Part shown: piece by piece, positions 1 through 8,572 of the stretch | Numbering within the stretch: position 1 is the stretch's first letter | Layout of the letters: the number at the start of each line of letters is the position of its first letter | Source: Nonlabens dokdonensis DSW-6 | GTDB lineage: Bacteria; Bacteroidota; Bacteroidia; Flavobacteriales; Flavobacteriaceae | Reading direction: 5' to 3' | NCBI RefSeq assembly: GCF_000332115.1 | Contig: NC_020156.1 | Location: 1,364,001-1,428,000, forward strand | DNA length: 64,000 nt | The notes under the pieces: generated by a model | The model's input: the letters and a program-made list of their open reading frames with translations, nothing else | What the model was told of the DNA's origin: nothing | Databases searched by the model: none | Translations under genes and position numbers: made by a program

Positions 1-486
1 CTTGTAACTGATCAAGAGGTTTTGCTGCAATTCAAAACCTACAGGAACTTCGGTATATGTTTTAGAGAATAGCTTTTTAGTAACTTCTATTTCATATTGC
101 GGGACAAAGGATATCATGTCTAAAGAGAACTGTCCTTGAAAACCGTTGCTTTTCAGGTCTTTCTTTACGATCTCGATTTTATCGTTCATCAGTTTTGTAG
201 TTTCCTCAGCAGTTTTACCTACTTGAACGATATTAAAAACAGCCGTATAATCTGTTGCGTCTACATTGTACAAAGACCTCAGCTTTATTTGTAGCACATT
301 GCTAGGTTGTAGATTAACGTATTGTTGCGCATATTGATTTCCATAAGCAGCGCCGTTTCCCATGCTGGTCGCAATATTTGCTCTAGAAATATCCATATCG
401 GCAACCTTACTATTAAAGTTACCCATGTGTTGTGCGCTCATTACTAGAGCTGTGCACATTAAAATTGACGTGATGATCTTTTTCAT
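1..486 (-). CDS. SIMPL (DUF541)-like secreted protein, 3' part outside window
   Basis: The reading frame starts at the ATG at 486 and runs 162 codons off the left edge without a stop. It opens with a Lys-Lys signal peptide that ends near Ala-Gln (MKKIITSILMCTALVMSAQ). After about 60 residues comes a stretch like the repeated alpha/beta unit of SIMPL/DUF541 proteins: a beta strand with VFNIVQVGKTAEE, a long helix (TTKLMNDKIEIVKKDLKSNG), then another strand pair. SIMPL proteins are periplasmic or outer-membrane proteins of poorly defined role. The family call rests on this pattern only, because the second half is missing. It is divergent from the histidine kinase gene at 686, with a TCGCGA palindrome in the 200-bp gap. 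Confidence 0.6.
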   Translation of the reverse strand, partial: MKKIITSILMCTALVMSAQHMGNFNSKVADMDISRANIATSMGNGAAYGNQYAQQYVNLQPSNVLQIKLRSLYNVDATDYTAVFNIVQVGKTAEETTKLMNDKIEIVKKDLKSNGFQGQFSLDMISFVPQYEIEVTKKLFSKTYTEVPVGFELQQNLLISYK

Positions 487-588
487 TTTTCTTGATTTTG
501 ATCCAAATCTATCTGGAATAAAAACGTATTGATAATAGAAATGAGTGAAACACAGTTTTGAATGAGTGAAAGAAGTGTGCTGGTGAGT

Positions 589-606
589 CCGCTTTCGCGA
601 AAGCGG
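589..606. repeat. TCGCGA palindrome, copy 1 (intergenic)
   Basis: Perfect 18-bp palindrome CCGCTTTCGCGAAAGCGG in the gap between two divergent genes. It is one of 15 full copies in the window. Confidence 0.95.
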
Positions 607-685
607 AAAAAACACCATCTTAAATGCCTAAAACAAGCTATTTACAAACAGTCATATATTTTTTAATGACTAAGTTTACACCGAA

Positions 686-3046
686 ATGAAACATCTATTC
701 TTATTTATTTTCCTACTGTTTTGTGTGCAAATCAATTTTGCTCAAAACACTTCCAATCAAAAGTCTCGTACTTCTAGTACTAGTATGGTGCTAGAAGGTC
801 AAGTACTTACTGAAAATGGCTCACCTATTTCTGGTATTAACGTTGAAGGCGCAATGGGTAGATATACCACTACTGATGTATTAGGGAGATTTAGTTTGCC
901 TGCAAATATGGGTGAAGAAGTCATCATAAGAGGACTTGATTTTGAGACGGTTTATTATCGTATTAATAGTGACGATGACATTATAATACGTGTTCAAAAT
1001 CAAGAAAAAGATGCCAAAGAGTTGAGCGCCCTAAGCTATCAAGTGGCGATGGACAGTGCTCAAGAATACCTAAGAATAGACGCAAAAAAAACTGCCGATT
1101 TCCTTATCGCAGCTCTTTCAAATAATCCCAAATCATTAACTAAAACTCAAGAGAGCGCAGCTTATGAAAAGTTAGGTGATTTGTACTTTTTTAATAAACA
1201 ATACGATCTTGCTGTTTCCAATTACCATCAAGCTGCTCAGCTTGTTTCTAATACAGAGCTTGTTGTAAAAAAGGCAGATGCTTTGCGATTAAATGGTAAT
1301 TATCAAGAAGCGATCACCGCATATTTAAACGTAGATTCTTCTTCCATAGGAAGGTCAAAATCATCAGGTAATAATAATTCTGTTGACTTGAAAATAAGGC
1401 GATGGACCGGTTTAGGAGATGCTTATGCAAAAACCAATCAGGGCGATCTAGCATTAGAAACTTATAAGAACGTCTTACTACTTGCTCAAAAAGAGAAACG
1501 TACTCAACAGGTAACATCTATCAATTCTAAAATTGCTAAACTCTTAAATGATCTCGGTAGAGAAGATGATGCTGAGGTTTATTTTGACCAGGCAATAATT
1601 GAATCAAAGAAGGAAAGTCCTATTGTTAACGCACAAATACAATCTCAAACAGCAGATTTTTATAACAGCAACTCTAGATTTGATGAAGAAATCGCCTTAC
1701 GTAAGAATAATATCAAGTTGTTGGACAGCATAAATTCTAAAGATAAACGCCTTCAAAATAGTACGAGTAAGCCATCAAGTACTTCAGGTTTCTTAAATAA
1801 TACTGATATAGATCTGTCAGAGTCAGAAATTGCAGTAAGCGACCTAGATGAAGAAGTCGTTTCAGAAGATACTGTCGTTGCAGCGCCAACTATGGCAGTA
1901 GATGACAATATGCTAATAGAAGGCCTTTCTAAACAAAAAGAACAACTCAAAATTGCCGAAGCTTTTAAAGCTCAAAACAAAATTAGTGATGCCATAACTT
2001 ATTACGAGTCCAGTCTAGAAGAAGCAACCACAAACAATGATCTTGAAGTAAAAAAAGATGCTGCAAAAAACCTTTATGAGCTCAATAAAAAAGCTGGGAA
2101 TACTAAAAAAGCATTGGACTATAATGAGTTATACATCAATACAGTCGATGCACTTTATCTGGAAAAAGAAAACGAGTTAGAAGCTACAGCAAGAAGAGCA
2201 AAAGAACTTGTAGCTAAACAGACTAGAATTTTAACTTTAGAAAAGGACCGCGAGCTTACAGAAAATAAGCTGGCATTAGTAAACACAGAGCGCGAGCTCA
2301 CACAAGAAATGAATCAGCGCCAGCGCTGGATCATTTATTCACTTGTAGCGCTTAGTTTGTTGCTTCTTACCCTTGCCTATTTTATGTATCGCAATAATAA
2401 ACAGCAAAAGATCAACAACCATTTGCTAGCTTTAAAATCATTGCGCAGCCAGATGAATCCGCATTTTATATTTAATGCCTTGAATTCTGTAAATAATTAT
2501 ATCGCTCAAAATGATGAACGTGCAGCAAATAAATACCTTGCCGATTTCTCAAAACTCATGCGTAGTGTTTTAGAGAATAGTGAGCTGGACTTTATTCCGC
2601 TAGAGAAAGAGATTGATCTTTTAGGTTTGTATTTAAAACTAGAACACGAGCGATTCAAGGATAAATTTGATTATACCTTAGAAATCGATCCTTCATTGCG
2701 AGATACTAAATTGCAAGTACCGCCTATGTTGTTGCAACCTATCATTGAAAATGCGGTATGGCATGGATTGCGTTATAAAGAAGAAAAAGGCTTTTTAGAT
2801 GTTGCTTTCGCGAAAGCGGAAAAAGGAATCCAAGTGACCATAACAGATAACGGTATCGGGAGAGAAAAGTCCAAAGCCATAAAAACGGAACATCAAAAGA
2901 AACGCGATTCTAAAGGTTTGGGTAATATTAAAAATAGGGTTGCCTTATTAAACGAGTTGCACGATTGCGAGATTGATATTAAGGTAACCGACGCCGGATT
3001 GAGTCCTGATGTGGGAACTACTGTAGTTGTGACCATCAAAAGTTAA
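686..3046 (+). CDS. TPR-containing LytS-type sensor histidine kinase
   Basis: Sensor of a two-component system, 786 aa. In order: a signal peptide (about 1-20), a carboxypeptidase-regulatory-like beta-sandwich (about 33-105), TPR helices (about 130-490), a charged coiled coil, one membrane segment (about 548-570), then a His_kinase domain with MNPHFIFNALNS around residue 590 (phospho-acceptor His 593) and an HATPase with N-box ENAVWHG and TDNGIG near 720. This layout suits a protein with a periplasmic TPR sensor and a cytoplasmic kinase. The cognate LytTR regulator follows 32 bp downstream. The TCGCGA palindrome inside the HATPase region is read as AFAKAE. The signal sensed is unknown. Confidence 0.9.
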   Translation: MKHLFLFIFLLFCVQINFAQNTSNQKSRTSSTSMVLEGQVLTENGSPISGINVEGAMGRYTTTDVLGRFSLPANMGEEVIIRGLDFETVYYRINSDDDIIIRVQNQEKDAKELSALSYQVAMDSAQEYLRIDAKKTADFLIAALSNNPKSLTKTQESAAYEKLGDLYFFNKQYDLAVSNYHQAAQLVSNTELVVKKADALRLNGNYQEAITAYLNVDSSSIGRSKSSGNNNSVDLKIRRWTGLGDAYAKTNQGDLALETYKNVLLLAQKEKRTQQVTSINSKIAKLLNDLGREDDAEVYFDQAIIESKKESPIVNAQIQSQTADFYNSNSRFDEEIALRKNNIKLLDSINSKDKRLQNSTSKPSSTSGFLNNTDIDLSESEIAVSDLDEEVVSEDTVVAAPTMAVDDNMLIEGLSKQKEQLKIAEAFKAQNKISDAITYYESSLEEATTNNDLEVKKDAAKNLYELNKKAGNTKKALDYNELYINTVDALYLEKENELEATARRAKELVAKQTRILTLEKDRELTENKLALVNTERELTQEMNQRQRWIIYSLVALSLLLLTLAYFMYRNNKQQKINNHLLALKSLRSQMNPHFIFNALNSVNNYIAQNDERAANKYLADFSKLMRSVLENSELDFIPLEKEIDLLGLYLKLEHERFKDKFDYTLEIDPSLRDTKLQVPPMLLQPIIENAVWHGLRYKEEKGFLDVAFAKAEKGIQVTITDNGIGREKSKAIKTEHQKKRDSKGLGNIKNRVALLNELHDCEIDIKVTDAGLSPDVGTTVVVTIKS
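2804..2817. repeat. TCGCGA palindrome, copy 2 (in kinase gene)
   Basis: GCTTTCGCGAAAGC inside the kinase HATPase domain, read in frame as AFAKAE just before the ITDNGIG motif. Confidence 0.95.
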
Positions 3047-3078
3047 TAGAATTCTTAAGCAGCTTATAAATTCAAAAT

Positions 3079-3813
3079 ATGAAATTAAACGCCATAATTG
3101 TAGAAGACGAGCAAATATCAAGAGATATTTTGAAGAACTATATTGCCAAATATTGCAAGGACGTTAGCGTGTTGAATGAAGCGACTAACGTAGATGAGGC
3201 TTTTAAAATTCTTGAACATACTGAGGTAGATTTGGTTTTTCTAGATGTAGAAATGCCTTTTGGGACTGCGTTTGATTTGCTAGACAAATTACCTAATAGA
3301 ACCTTTGAAACCGTTTTTGTAACTGCTTATGATCAGTATGCAAAAGATGCTCTGAATCAGCAGGCGGCTTATTACTTGACTAAACCTATTGATATAGATG
3401 AGTTGATCAAAGCAGTAGAAATAGTACAAGCCATAAAAACACGAGAAAGTGAGGTGAACGTAGATTTAAGTATCAAAGAAGAAAACAGCTCACAACTTAC
3501 CGATAAAATCACCATTCCTACTCAAGAAGGTTTTGAAGTCTTGCCTATTAAAGACATCATCTATTGCAGTGCAGACGATAATTACACGCACATTTATCTA
3601 GAAAACGCCACAAAACTGGTTTCTAAAACCTTGAAACATTTTGATGATATGTTATCTGATAAAGGTTTTGCGCGTATTCATAAATCTCATTTGATTAATG
3701 TTTCTCATGTCACGGCTTATAAGAAAGGAAAAGGTGGTAGTGTGCTGTTAGGAAAAGTAGAGTTGCCCGTAAGTCCAAGTAAAAAGCTGGGGTTGTTTGA
3801 GTATTTTAGTTAG
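3079..3813 (+). CDS. LytTR-family response regulator
   Basis: 244-aa transcription regulator, partner of the upstream kinase. The receiver domain (about 1-120) has the acidic pair E9/D10, phospho-acceptor D56 in VFLDVEMP, a Thr in FVTAYD and Lys in LTKPID. A linker of about 25 residues leads to a LytTR DNA-binding domain (about 147-243), with ITIPTQEGFEVLPIKDI and the typical ARIHKSHLINVSHV segment. Phosphorylation by the LytS-type kinase should promote DNA binding. Target genes are not evident. Assignment to family is secure; no specific pathway can be named. Confidence 0.93.
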   Translation: MKLNAIIVEDEQISRDILKNYIAKYCKDVSVLNEATNVDEAFKILEHTEVDLVFLDVEMPFGTAFDLLDKLPNRTFETVFVTAYDQYAKDALNQQAAYYLTKPIDIDELIKAVEIVQAIKTRESEVNVDLSIKEENSSQLTDKITIPTQEGFEVLPIKDIIYCSADDNYTHIYLENATKLVSKTLKHFDDMLSDKGFARIHKSHLINVSHVTAYKKGKGGSVLLGKVELPVSPSKKLGLFEYFS

Positions 3814-3868
3814 AAGATTAGTTAGAAAGATCTTTTAAATAAAGTTTCACGAATAACAATTACGATAT

Positions 3869-4654
3869 CTAAAAATCCAGCAAATACACTTTTCTATTAG
3901 CAATCTCACTAGTTAAAGAGTTTAGTGTTTGTACTTGTAAGTTAGAATAAAGCACATGATCGCCAGGTTTTTCACTTTCATTCAGCATGTTTTTTGCTTT
4001 TAAAATGTTGAGCATTTGTCTTGCTACCGCTGCTCCAGAGTCTATAATTCGCACTCTGTTGGGTAACAATTCTTGTAATCGATCTTTAATGTAGGGATAA
4101 TGACTGCATCCCAAAACCAAATAATCTATTCCAGAAATCATGAACGGTTCTGTGATTTTAATAAGCAGGTCATACATCTCTTCAGAATCTTTTTTACCAG
4201 CTTCAATGAGTTCAACGATGCCTGTACCTACTATTTCAATGGTGTTAACGTCTTGAGCAAACTCTTTTTGGGTTTTATTAAATAACTCACTAGATAATGT
4301 TCCTTTGGTAGCAAGAATTCCTATTTTTTTTGTGTCGCTTTTAAGCGCCGCAGGCTTTATAGCTGGTTCTATCCCTATAAATGGCATATCATAATGCGAT
4401 CGTAAGTAACTTATCGCATTTGTAGTTGCAGTATTACATGGCACTGCAATGATTTTACAGTTTTGGCTCAATAAATACTCCGTATTTTTAATGCATAAAG
4501 CAATGATTTCTTCTCGAGACTTACGACCATAAGGCGCGTGTTTTGAATCGGCTAGGTAGATGGTATTCTCGTGAGGTAATAATTCTATTACTTCTTTCCA
4601 CACGCTTGTGCCGCCTACTCCAGAGTCAAAAAAGCCTATCGGATTCTTATTCAT
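3869..4654 (-). CDS. murI: Glutamate racemase
   Basis: Converts L-glutamate to D-glutamate for peptidoglycan. From the chosen ATG the protein has 261 residues, normal for the family. Both catalytic cysteines are present, in VPCNTATTNA (C73) and LGCSHYPY, with the N-terminal FDSGVGG holding the conserved Asp (D10). The frame is open upstream to a TTG at 4681. I chose the ATG at 4654 because MNKNPIGFFDSGVGG is the usual family start and a promoter-like TACTTTG lies across the TTG. The gene stands alone, convergent with the LytTR regulator. Confidence 0.95.
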   Translation of the reverse strand: MNKNPIGFFDSGVGGTSVWKEVIELLPHENTIYLADSKHAPYGRKSREEIIALCIKNTEYLLSQNCKIIAVPCNTATTNAISYLRSHYDMPFIGIEPAIKPAALKSDTKKIGILATKGTLSSELFNKTQKEFAQDVNTIEIVGTGIVELIEAGKKDSEEMYDLLIKITEPFMISGIDYLVLGCSHYPYIKDRLQELLPNRVRIIDSGAAVARQMLNILKAKNMLNESEKPGDHVLYSNLQVQTLNSLTSEIANRKVYLLDF

Positions 4655-4813
4655 TTTCTTAGTATCAAATACAAGATACAAAGTATTATAATGGTTCTAA
4701 AAAATAATTTGCTAGTTAGGATATTTTTGATGATTCCGCTTTCGTACTGAAACAAGTTCAGCATAAACTTCTATTTTCAAAAAATAAAATAGAAAGCGAG
4801 ATCAACACCTACT

Positions 4814-4945
4814 TTAATGACAGCCACAATCTCCATCGCCACAGTTTGACGAGTTGTATTTATTAGGAAATATAAATTTTCTAAGCAACCAAACCAATGC
4901 TATTACAGCTATTAAAACAACTAATATGGTTTGTGCGATATACAT
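4814..4945 (-). CDS. FeoB-associated Cys-rich membrane peptide
   Basis: 43-aa peptide starting MYIAQTILVVLIAVIALVWL, one membrane helix, then a short basic stretch and a cysteine-rich end (NCGDGDCGCH). Its ATG overlaps the feoB stop as TAATG, so it is probably translated by coupling. Small Cys-rich proteins after FeoB are a known family (FeoB_associated), thought to assist the Fe(II) transporter; the Cys/His tail could bind metal. The open frame extends to 5023, but that extension lies inside feoB and starts before the helix, so the short form is preferred. Confidence 0.85.
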   Translation of the reverse strand: MYIAQTILVVLIAVIALVWLLRKFIFPNKYNSSNCGDGDCGCH

Positions 4946-7065
4946 TATTTCAAAATTTGAAAAGCACCTAGTGCGGCAAAATAGGCAGCTGCGGTCATGA
5001 AGAAAAATTGAATTGCTGGCCATTTCCAGCTATTGGTTTCTCGTTTTACAATAGCAAGCGTACTCATACACTGCATGGCAAAGGCATAGAAAAGAAGCAA
5101 GGAAATACCGCTAGCAAAATTAAATAACGGACCACCTAAAATAGGATTAGTCTCGGCTGCCATACGGTTTTTAATAGTTTGCTCTTCTTCTCCATCGCTT
5201 TCTACACTATAAATAGTAGCTAGGGTACCTACAAAAACTTCACGAGCGGCAAAGGAACTTACAATAGCGATTCCTATTTTCCAGTCATAACCTAGAGGTC
5301 TTACAGCAGGTTCAATACCTTTTCCAATGTAACCTATAAAACTGTATTCTAGTTCATGAGAAGCGATTTTTTGAGCAAGCTCTTCTTCGCTCAAATTTTG
5401 ATCAGCATATTTTTCTGTAACGATTTGCTCAGCTCCGTTGAACTGGTCGCCTACTCCGTAACTAGCAAGAATCCACAAAACGATGGAGATCGCCATGATT
5501 ATTTTTCCTGCTCCTACGACAAAGCTTTTGGTTTTTTCTATAACCGTAATGGCTACGTTTTTAAACATAGGCAACTTATAAGCTGGCATTTCCATAACAA
5601 AAAATGCTTTACGTTTTATAGGCAACACTTTATTCAATACCCATGCTGAGAATATTGCAGCTCCAAAACCTAGTAGATACAACAGCATTAATGTAAGTCC
5701 TTGCAAGTTAAATGCGCCACCTAAAATGCGCTCATCTGGAATTACTAATGCGATAATGATCAAGTAAACGGGCAATCGAGCAGAACATGTTGTAAAAGGA
5801 ACTACCAGAATAGTAATCAATCGCTCTTTCCAGTCTTCAATATTTCTAGTTGCCATAACGGCTGGAATAGCACAAGCTGTCCCTGATACCAGTGGTACAA
5901 CACTTTTACCACTCAAACCAAATCGTTTCATAATATGATCCATGAGAAAAACCACTCGACTCATATAGCCACTTTCTTCGAGTATAGCAATAAATAAAAA
6001 TAAGAAAGCTATTTGCGGAATGAAAATTACAATACCACCTAAGCCTGGTATAATACCTTCGGCAAACAAGTCTGTAAATGGTCCTGCTGGAAAAGTAGTG
6101 TTGATCCAAGAACTTATACTAGCAAAAGTCCCATCAATCCAGTCCATAGGGTATGTACTCCAGTCATAAATAGCCTGGAAAATAAGCAAGAGAACCAAAA
6201 GGAAAATCAAATAACCCCAAACTTTATGAAGTAAAATACGATCTAGTCTTGACCTGAGATCTTTTGCATTTGCTGTGTCAACAGTAAGAACTTTTTTAAG
6301 TAAACCGTTTATAAACTGATAGCGCACAACTGTTTCTTTGTGTTGCATTTTCTTGAGATCGGCCTCAGACTTCACATCAAATTTATGCATCTTTAAATCT
6401 TCAATATCTCTATTGCGATCTAGTTTTCCGAAGTTTACATCTTGTGTAATGACCAGCCATAATTTGTAAACCAGCTGTTTAGGATATGTATTTCTAAGTG
6501 TGTTGAAATACTCCTTGTCAATTACCGAAGCATTCATGCAAGGCTCTGTTGTAAGCTGTTTGTAATTTGCAATCGCTTTTTTTAACTCATCAATTCCTTG
6601 GTTTTTGCGAGCACTTACTAGAACAACACTTGTATTGAGTTCTTTTTGCATCAAATCAATGTCAAGAGAAATCGCTTTGCGCTCCATACGATCTGCCATA
6701 TTGATGACAAGAATGGTAGGAATTTCAAGATCTTTAATCTGAGTAAAAACGAGAAGATTTCTTTTAAGATTTTCAATGTCAGACACCACTACAGCAACAT
6801 CTGGAAAGTCTTTAGAATTTCTATTGAGAAGTGTTTCTACCACTATACTCTCATCTATCGAGGTAGTATTTAAACTATACGTACCTGGCAAATCTAGAAT
6901 ATGAGCTTTAAGACCACGATCTATTTTACAGATTCCTTCCTTTTTCTCTACGGTAATACCAGGGTAGTTTCCTACTTGTTGATTTAAACCAGTAAGTCTA
7001 TTAAAAAGCGATGTTTTACCAGTATTGGGATTACCTATAAGGGAAACATTAATTGATTTACCCAT
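4945..7065 (-). CDS. feoB: Ferrous iron transport protein B
   Basis: 706-aa inner-membrane Fe(II) transporter. The N-terminal G domain has the P-loop GNPNTGKT at residues 11-18, the switch region with PGITVEKKEG, DLPGTYSL (G3) and NMAD (G4). A helical spacer domain (about 170-270) leads into the Gate-containing membrane region with about ten helices, including LEESGYMSRVVFLMD and the Cys-bearing SGTACAIPAVMATRN and FTTCSARLPVY. The start overlaps feoA by 8 bp and the stop overlaps the small Cys-rich gene. All expected motifs are present. Confidence 0.97.
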   Translation of the reverse strand: MGKSINVSLIGNPNTGKTSLFNRLTGLNQQVGNYPGITVEKKEGICKIDRGLKAHILDLPGTYSLNTTSIDESIVVETLLNRNSKDFPDVAVVVSDIENLKRNLLVFTQIKDLEIPTILVINMADRMERKAISLDIDLMQKELNTSVVLVSARKNQGIDELKKAIANYKQLTTEPCMNASVIDKEYFNTLRNTYPKQLVYKLWLVITQDVNFGKLDRNRDIEDLKMHKFDVKSEADLKKMQHKETVVRYQFINGLLKKVLTVDTANAKDLRSRLDRILLHKVWGYLIFLLVLLLIFQAIYDWSTYPMDWIDGTFASISSWINTTFPAGPFTDLFAEGIIPGLGGIVIFIPQIAFLFLFIAILEESGYMSRVVFLMDHIMKRFGLSGKSVVPLVSGTACAIPAVMATRNIEDWKERLITILVVPFTTCSARLPVYLIIIALVIPDERILGGAFNLQGLTLMLLYLLGFGAAIFSAWVLNKVLPIKRKAFFVMEMPAYKLPMFKNVAITVIEKTKSFVVGAGKIIMAISIVLWILASYGVGDQFNGAEQIVTEKYADQNLSEEELAQKIASHELEYSFIGYIGKGIEPAVRPLGYDWKIGIAIVSSFAAREVFVGTLATIYSVESDGEEEQTIKNRMAAETNPILGGPLFNFASGISLLLFYAFAMQCMSTLAIVKRETNSWKWPAIQFFFMTAAAYFAALGAFQILK

Positions 7066-7288
7066 ATCGTTCTACGCTTATTTTTACTGCCGTTTCTCTT
7101 CTTATGGCTAGATGTGTCCCGTTTATATCAAGGTAAATAGGATCTTTAAATGGAGCAGATTGCATCATGGTAACACGATTACCAGGTAAACATCCCATTT
7201 CTAGTAATTTTAAAGGAACGTCAATTTCATCAAATTCTTTGATAATAGCTGTTTCTCCACGTTTAAGATGTGCAATGGTGTTACTCAT
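7058..7288 (-). CDS. feoA: Ferrous iron transport protein A
   Basis: 76-aa SH3-like cytoplasmic protein that partners FeoB. The sequence shows the family pattern: LKRGETAIIKEF, LLEMGCLPGNRVTMMQSAPFKDP, then IRRETAVKISVE at the C-terminus. It is the first gene of the feoA-feoB-peptide operon, with overlapping ends. A TAnnTTTG box (TACTTTTG on the minus strand, 7315-7322) lies 26 bp before the ATG. Confidence 0.95.
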   Translation of the reverse strand: MSNTIAHLKRGETAIIKEFDEIDVPLKLLEMGCLPGNRVTMMQSAPFKDPIYLDINGTHLAIRRETAVKISVERYG

Positions 7289-7322
7289 TCTTATTTAGAA
7301 TAAATTTGAATAAGCAAAAGTA
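7289..7322 (-). promoter_or_regulatory. feo operon promoter with possible iron operator
   Basis: On the minus strand a TACTTTTG -7 box (7322-7315) fits the Bacteroidota TAnnTTTG consensus. Between it and the feoA ATG an AT-rich stretch forms a partial dyad of TTATTC/GAATAA units (7293-7314). This is where a Fur- or DtxR-type repressor could bind, but the match to known boxes is weak; the operator part is a guess. Confidence 0.4.
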
Positions 7323-7330
7323 AGCCATGA

Positions 7331-7726
7331 TTATGGTTTGGTAAAATATATGTTGTTAAAGAAGTATGAAGGTGTTAATACAGACGAAAAATCCGTATTC
7401 AAAATACCTATAGGTACTATATTTTGAGCTTCTTGTTCTAGTTGCCCGTCCAGTTGATCTAGATTAACAAATAAATTTTTGTTACTTGCGTTATGCATTT
7501 CCAGTAATGCCTGTTTGAAATATTTATAATTAGCGACATTAAAACCTTCTTCTCTATTGAAATTATAAAGATTGGCAAGTTGCATCGTACGCTCATAAAT
7601 AATCCCACTGCTTACCGCAGATTGATTAACATTATTTAGAGCAACATCCAAAGTAGGATCTTGATTTTGAGCAACACCATTGCATAATGATAGTACTAAT
7701 CCTACTATAAGAATTATTTTTTTCAT
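7331..7726 (-). CDS. Secreted protein of unknown function, possibly truncated
   Basis: 131 aa with a clear signal peptide (MKKIILIVGLVLSLCNGVAQ) and an Asn/Gln-rich mature part including VSSGIIYERTMQLANLYNF. I cannot name the family. I have the impression that this block occurs near the N-terminus of longer secreted flavobacterial proteins, so the protein may be a shortened form, with the frame ending 42 bp before feoA. A decayed relative of the same block lies at about 10455-10620. The gene follows the lipoprotein gene at 7802 on the same strand; the same lipoprotein-then-secreted-protein order is seen at the decayed copy. Confidence 0.6.
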   Translation of the reverse strand: MKKIILIVGLVLSLCNGVAQNQDPTLDVALNNVNQSAVSSGIIYERTMQLANLYNFNREEGFNVANYKYFKQALLEMHNASNKNLFVNLDQLDGQLEQEAQNIVPIGILNTDFSSVLTPSYFFNNIYFTKP

Positions 7727-7801
7727 AGATTTAATATGTTAAGTGATAAGGTTTCGTTAGTTGTTAAGCCTTCAAGGGCAGCCATTATTATGAGCAGCCT
7801 T

Positions 7802-8440
7802 TTAGTTAAAAGTGGTTTGTAATATTGTTATTGAGTTAATGTCAAATCGTCCTTTGTTAATTAAAACAGTGTCTTGTGGATTTAGAATGTTAGTCAACTT
7901 AGCATTAAAGGTTCCAGAGATGATATTACCGTTTACTGAATCTAAAAGCAGTTCCTCAATATAAATGTTTCCAGAATTGTCATAAGATGTGTAAAACGCC
8001 TGCTCATCAGTAAGAGGACTTTTGGTTGTACAATGAATGTAAGAATTGTTGTTACCATCTAAACTTCGTAAACCATTTGATGTGTTTACTTCATAAATAC
8101 CTTCACCAGATAATAGTAAATCCTCAACATGAATTATGAAGGTTCTAGCAACATTAGTTTTGAAATCATGGCTTTCAAACTCTATATTATTTGTTTCAGA
8201 TCGCAAAACCCTCAAACCTCTATTTGCTACATTAATTGAGGTGTCCCCATCCCTAGGTCTAAAAAACTTGCCATCGATTAAACAACCAAATGTGTTTTCT
8301 CCTGTCATGGTAATGGGTGGTAATAAACTTTCTTGAGATGGTGCGTCGTCGCTGTCGCAGGCGATTAAAAAACATAGCGATAGGATTATAGCGAAACCGC
8401 AATAAATGCGGTTTGACAAATCCTTAAAGGGATTTTTCAT
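7802..8440 (-). CDS. Lipoprotein with conserved GENTFGCLIDGKFF segment (paralog 1)
   Basis: 212-aa predicted lipoprotein: a hydrophobic signal ending LIACDSDD (lipobox Cys, Asp following), then SLLPPITMTGENTFGCLIDG and a beta-rich remainder. It resembles, from memory, the DUF6252-type flavobacterial lipoproteins; function is unknown. A paralog at 10622-11260 is nearly identical from the lipobox to about residue 65 and then only moderately similar. The hydrophobic core of the signal is preceded by residues (SNRIYCGF) encoded by an inverted repeat of the CCGC/GCGG hairpin type (8394-8414). Confidence 0.75.
   Translation of the reverse strand: MKNPFKDLSNRIYCGFAIILSLCFLIACDSDDAPSQESLLPPITMTGENTFGCLIDGKFFRPRDGDTSINVANRGLRVLRSETNNIEFESHDFKTNVARTFIIHVEDLLLSGEGIYEVNTSNGLRSLDGNNNSYIHCTTKSPLTDEQAFYTSYDNSGNIYIEELLLDSVNGNIISGTFNAKLTNILNPQDTVLINKGRFDINSITILQTTFN
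8394..8414. repeat. CCGC/GCGG hairpin inside lipoprotein signal-peptide codons
   Basis: AAACCGC, 7-nt loop, GCGGTTT. Same architecture and same position in the gene as the hairpin at 11214-11234 of the paralog. Confidence 0.8.
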
Positions 8441-8572
8441 AAGAGTACATTTGATATAATTGCTCAGGGAAGGGAAGTTGCAATTATTTGATCTTAAAGA
8501 TATATTTATTTGTAAGAAAACAACACCTTACAAAAAATAAATTACTCAACTTCAATTTATAAGAAGTTGTAA

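Noticed and set aside
589..606. TCGCGA palindrome as a simple restriction site or transcription-factor operator
   Set aside because: The conserved unit is 14-18 bp, far longer than a restriction site, and 11 of 15 copies are inside unrelated genes, which does not fit an ordinary promoter operator.
1314..1950. Antisense ORFs inside the histidine kinase gene
   Set aside because: Shadows of the coding strand with no recognisable domains; the same applies to the other short opposite-strand frames across the window.
4814..5023. 69-aa form of the Cys-rich Feo peptide
   Set aside because: The extra 26 residues lie inside feoB and would put a polar stretch before the membrane helix; the TAATG-coupled ATG at 4945 is better.
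7315..7322. Clear Fur box at feoA
   Set aside because: The AT-rich dyad does not match the known 19-bp consensus well enough; kept only as a weak possibility.
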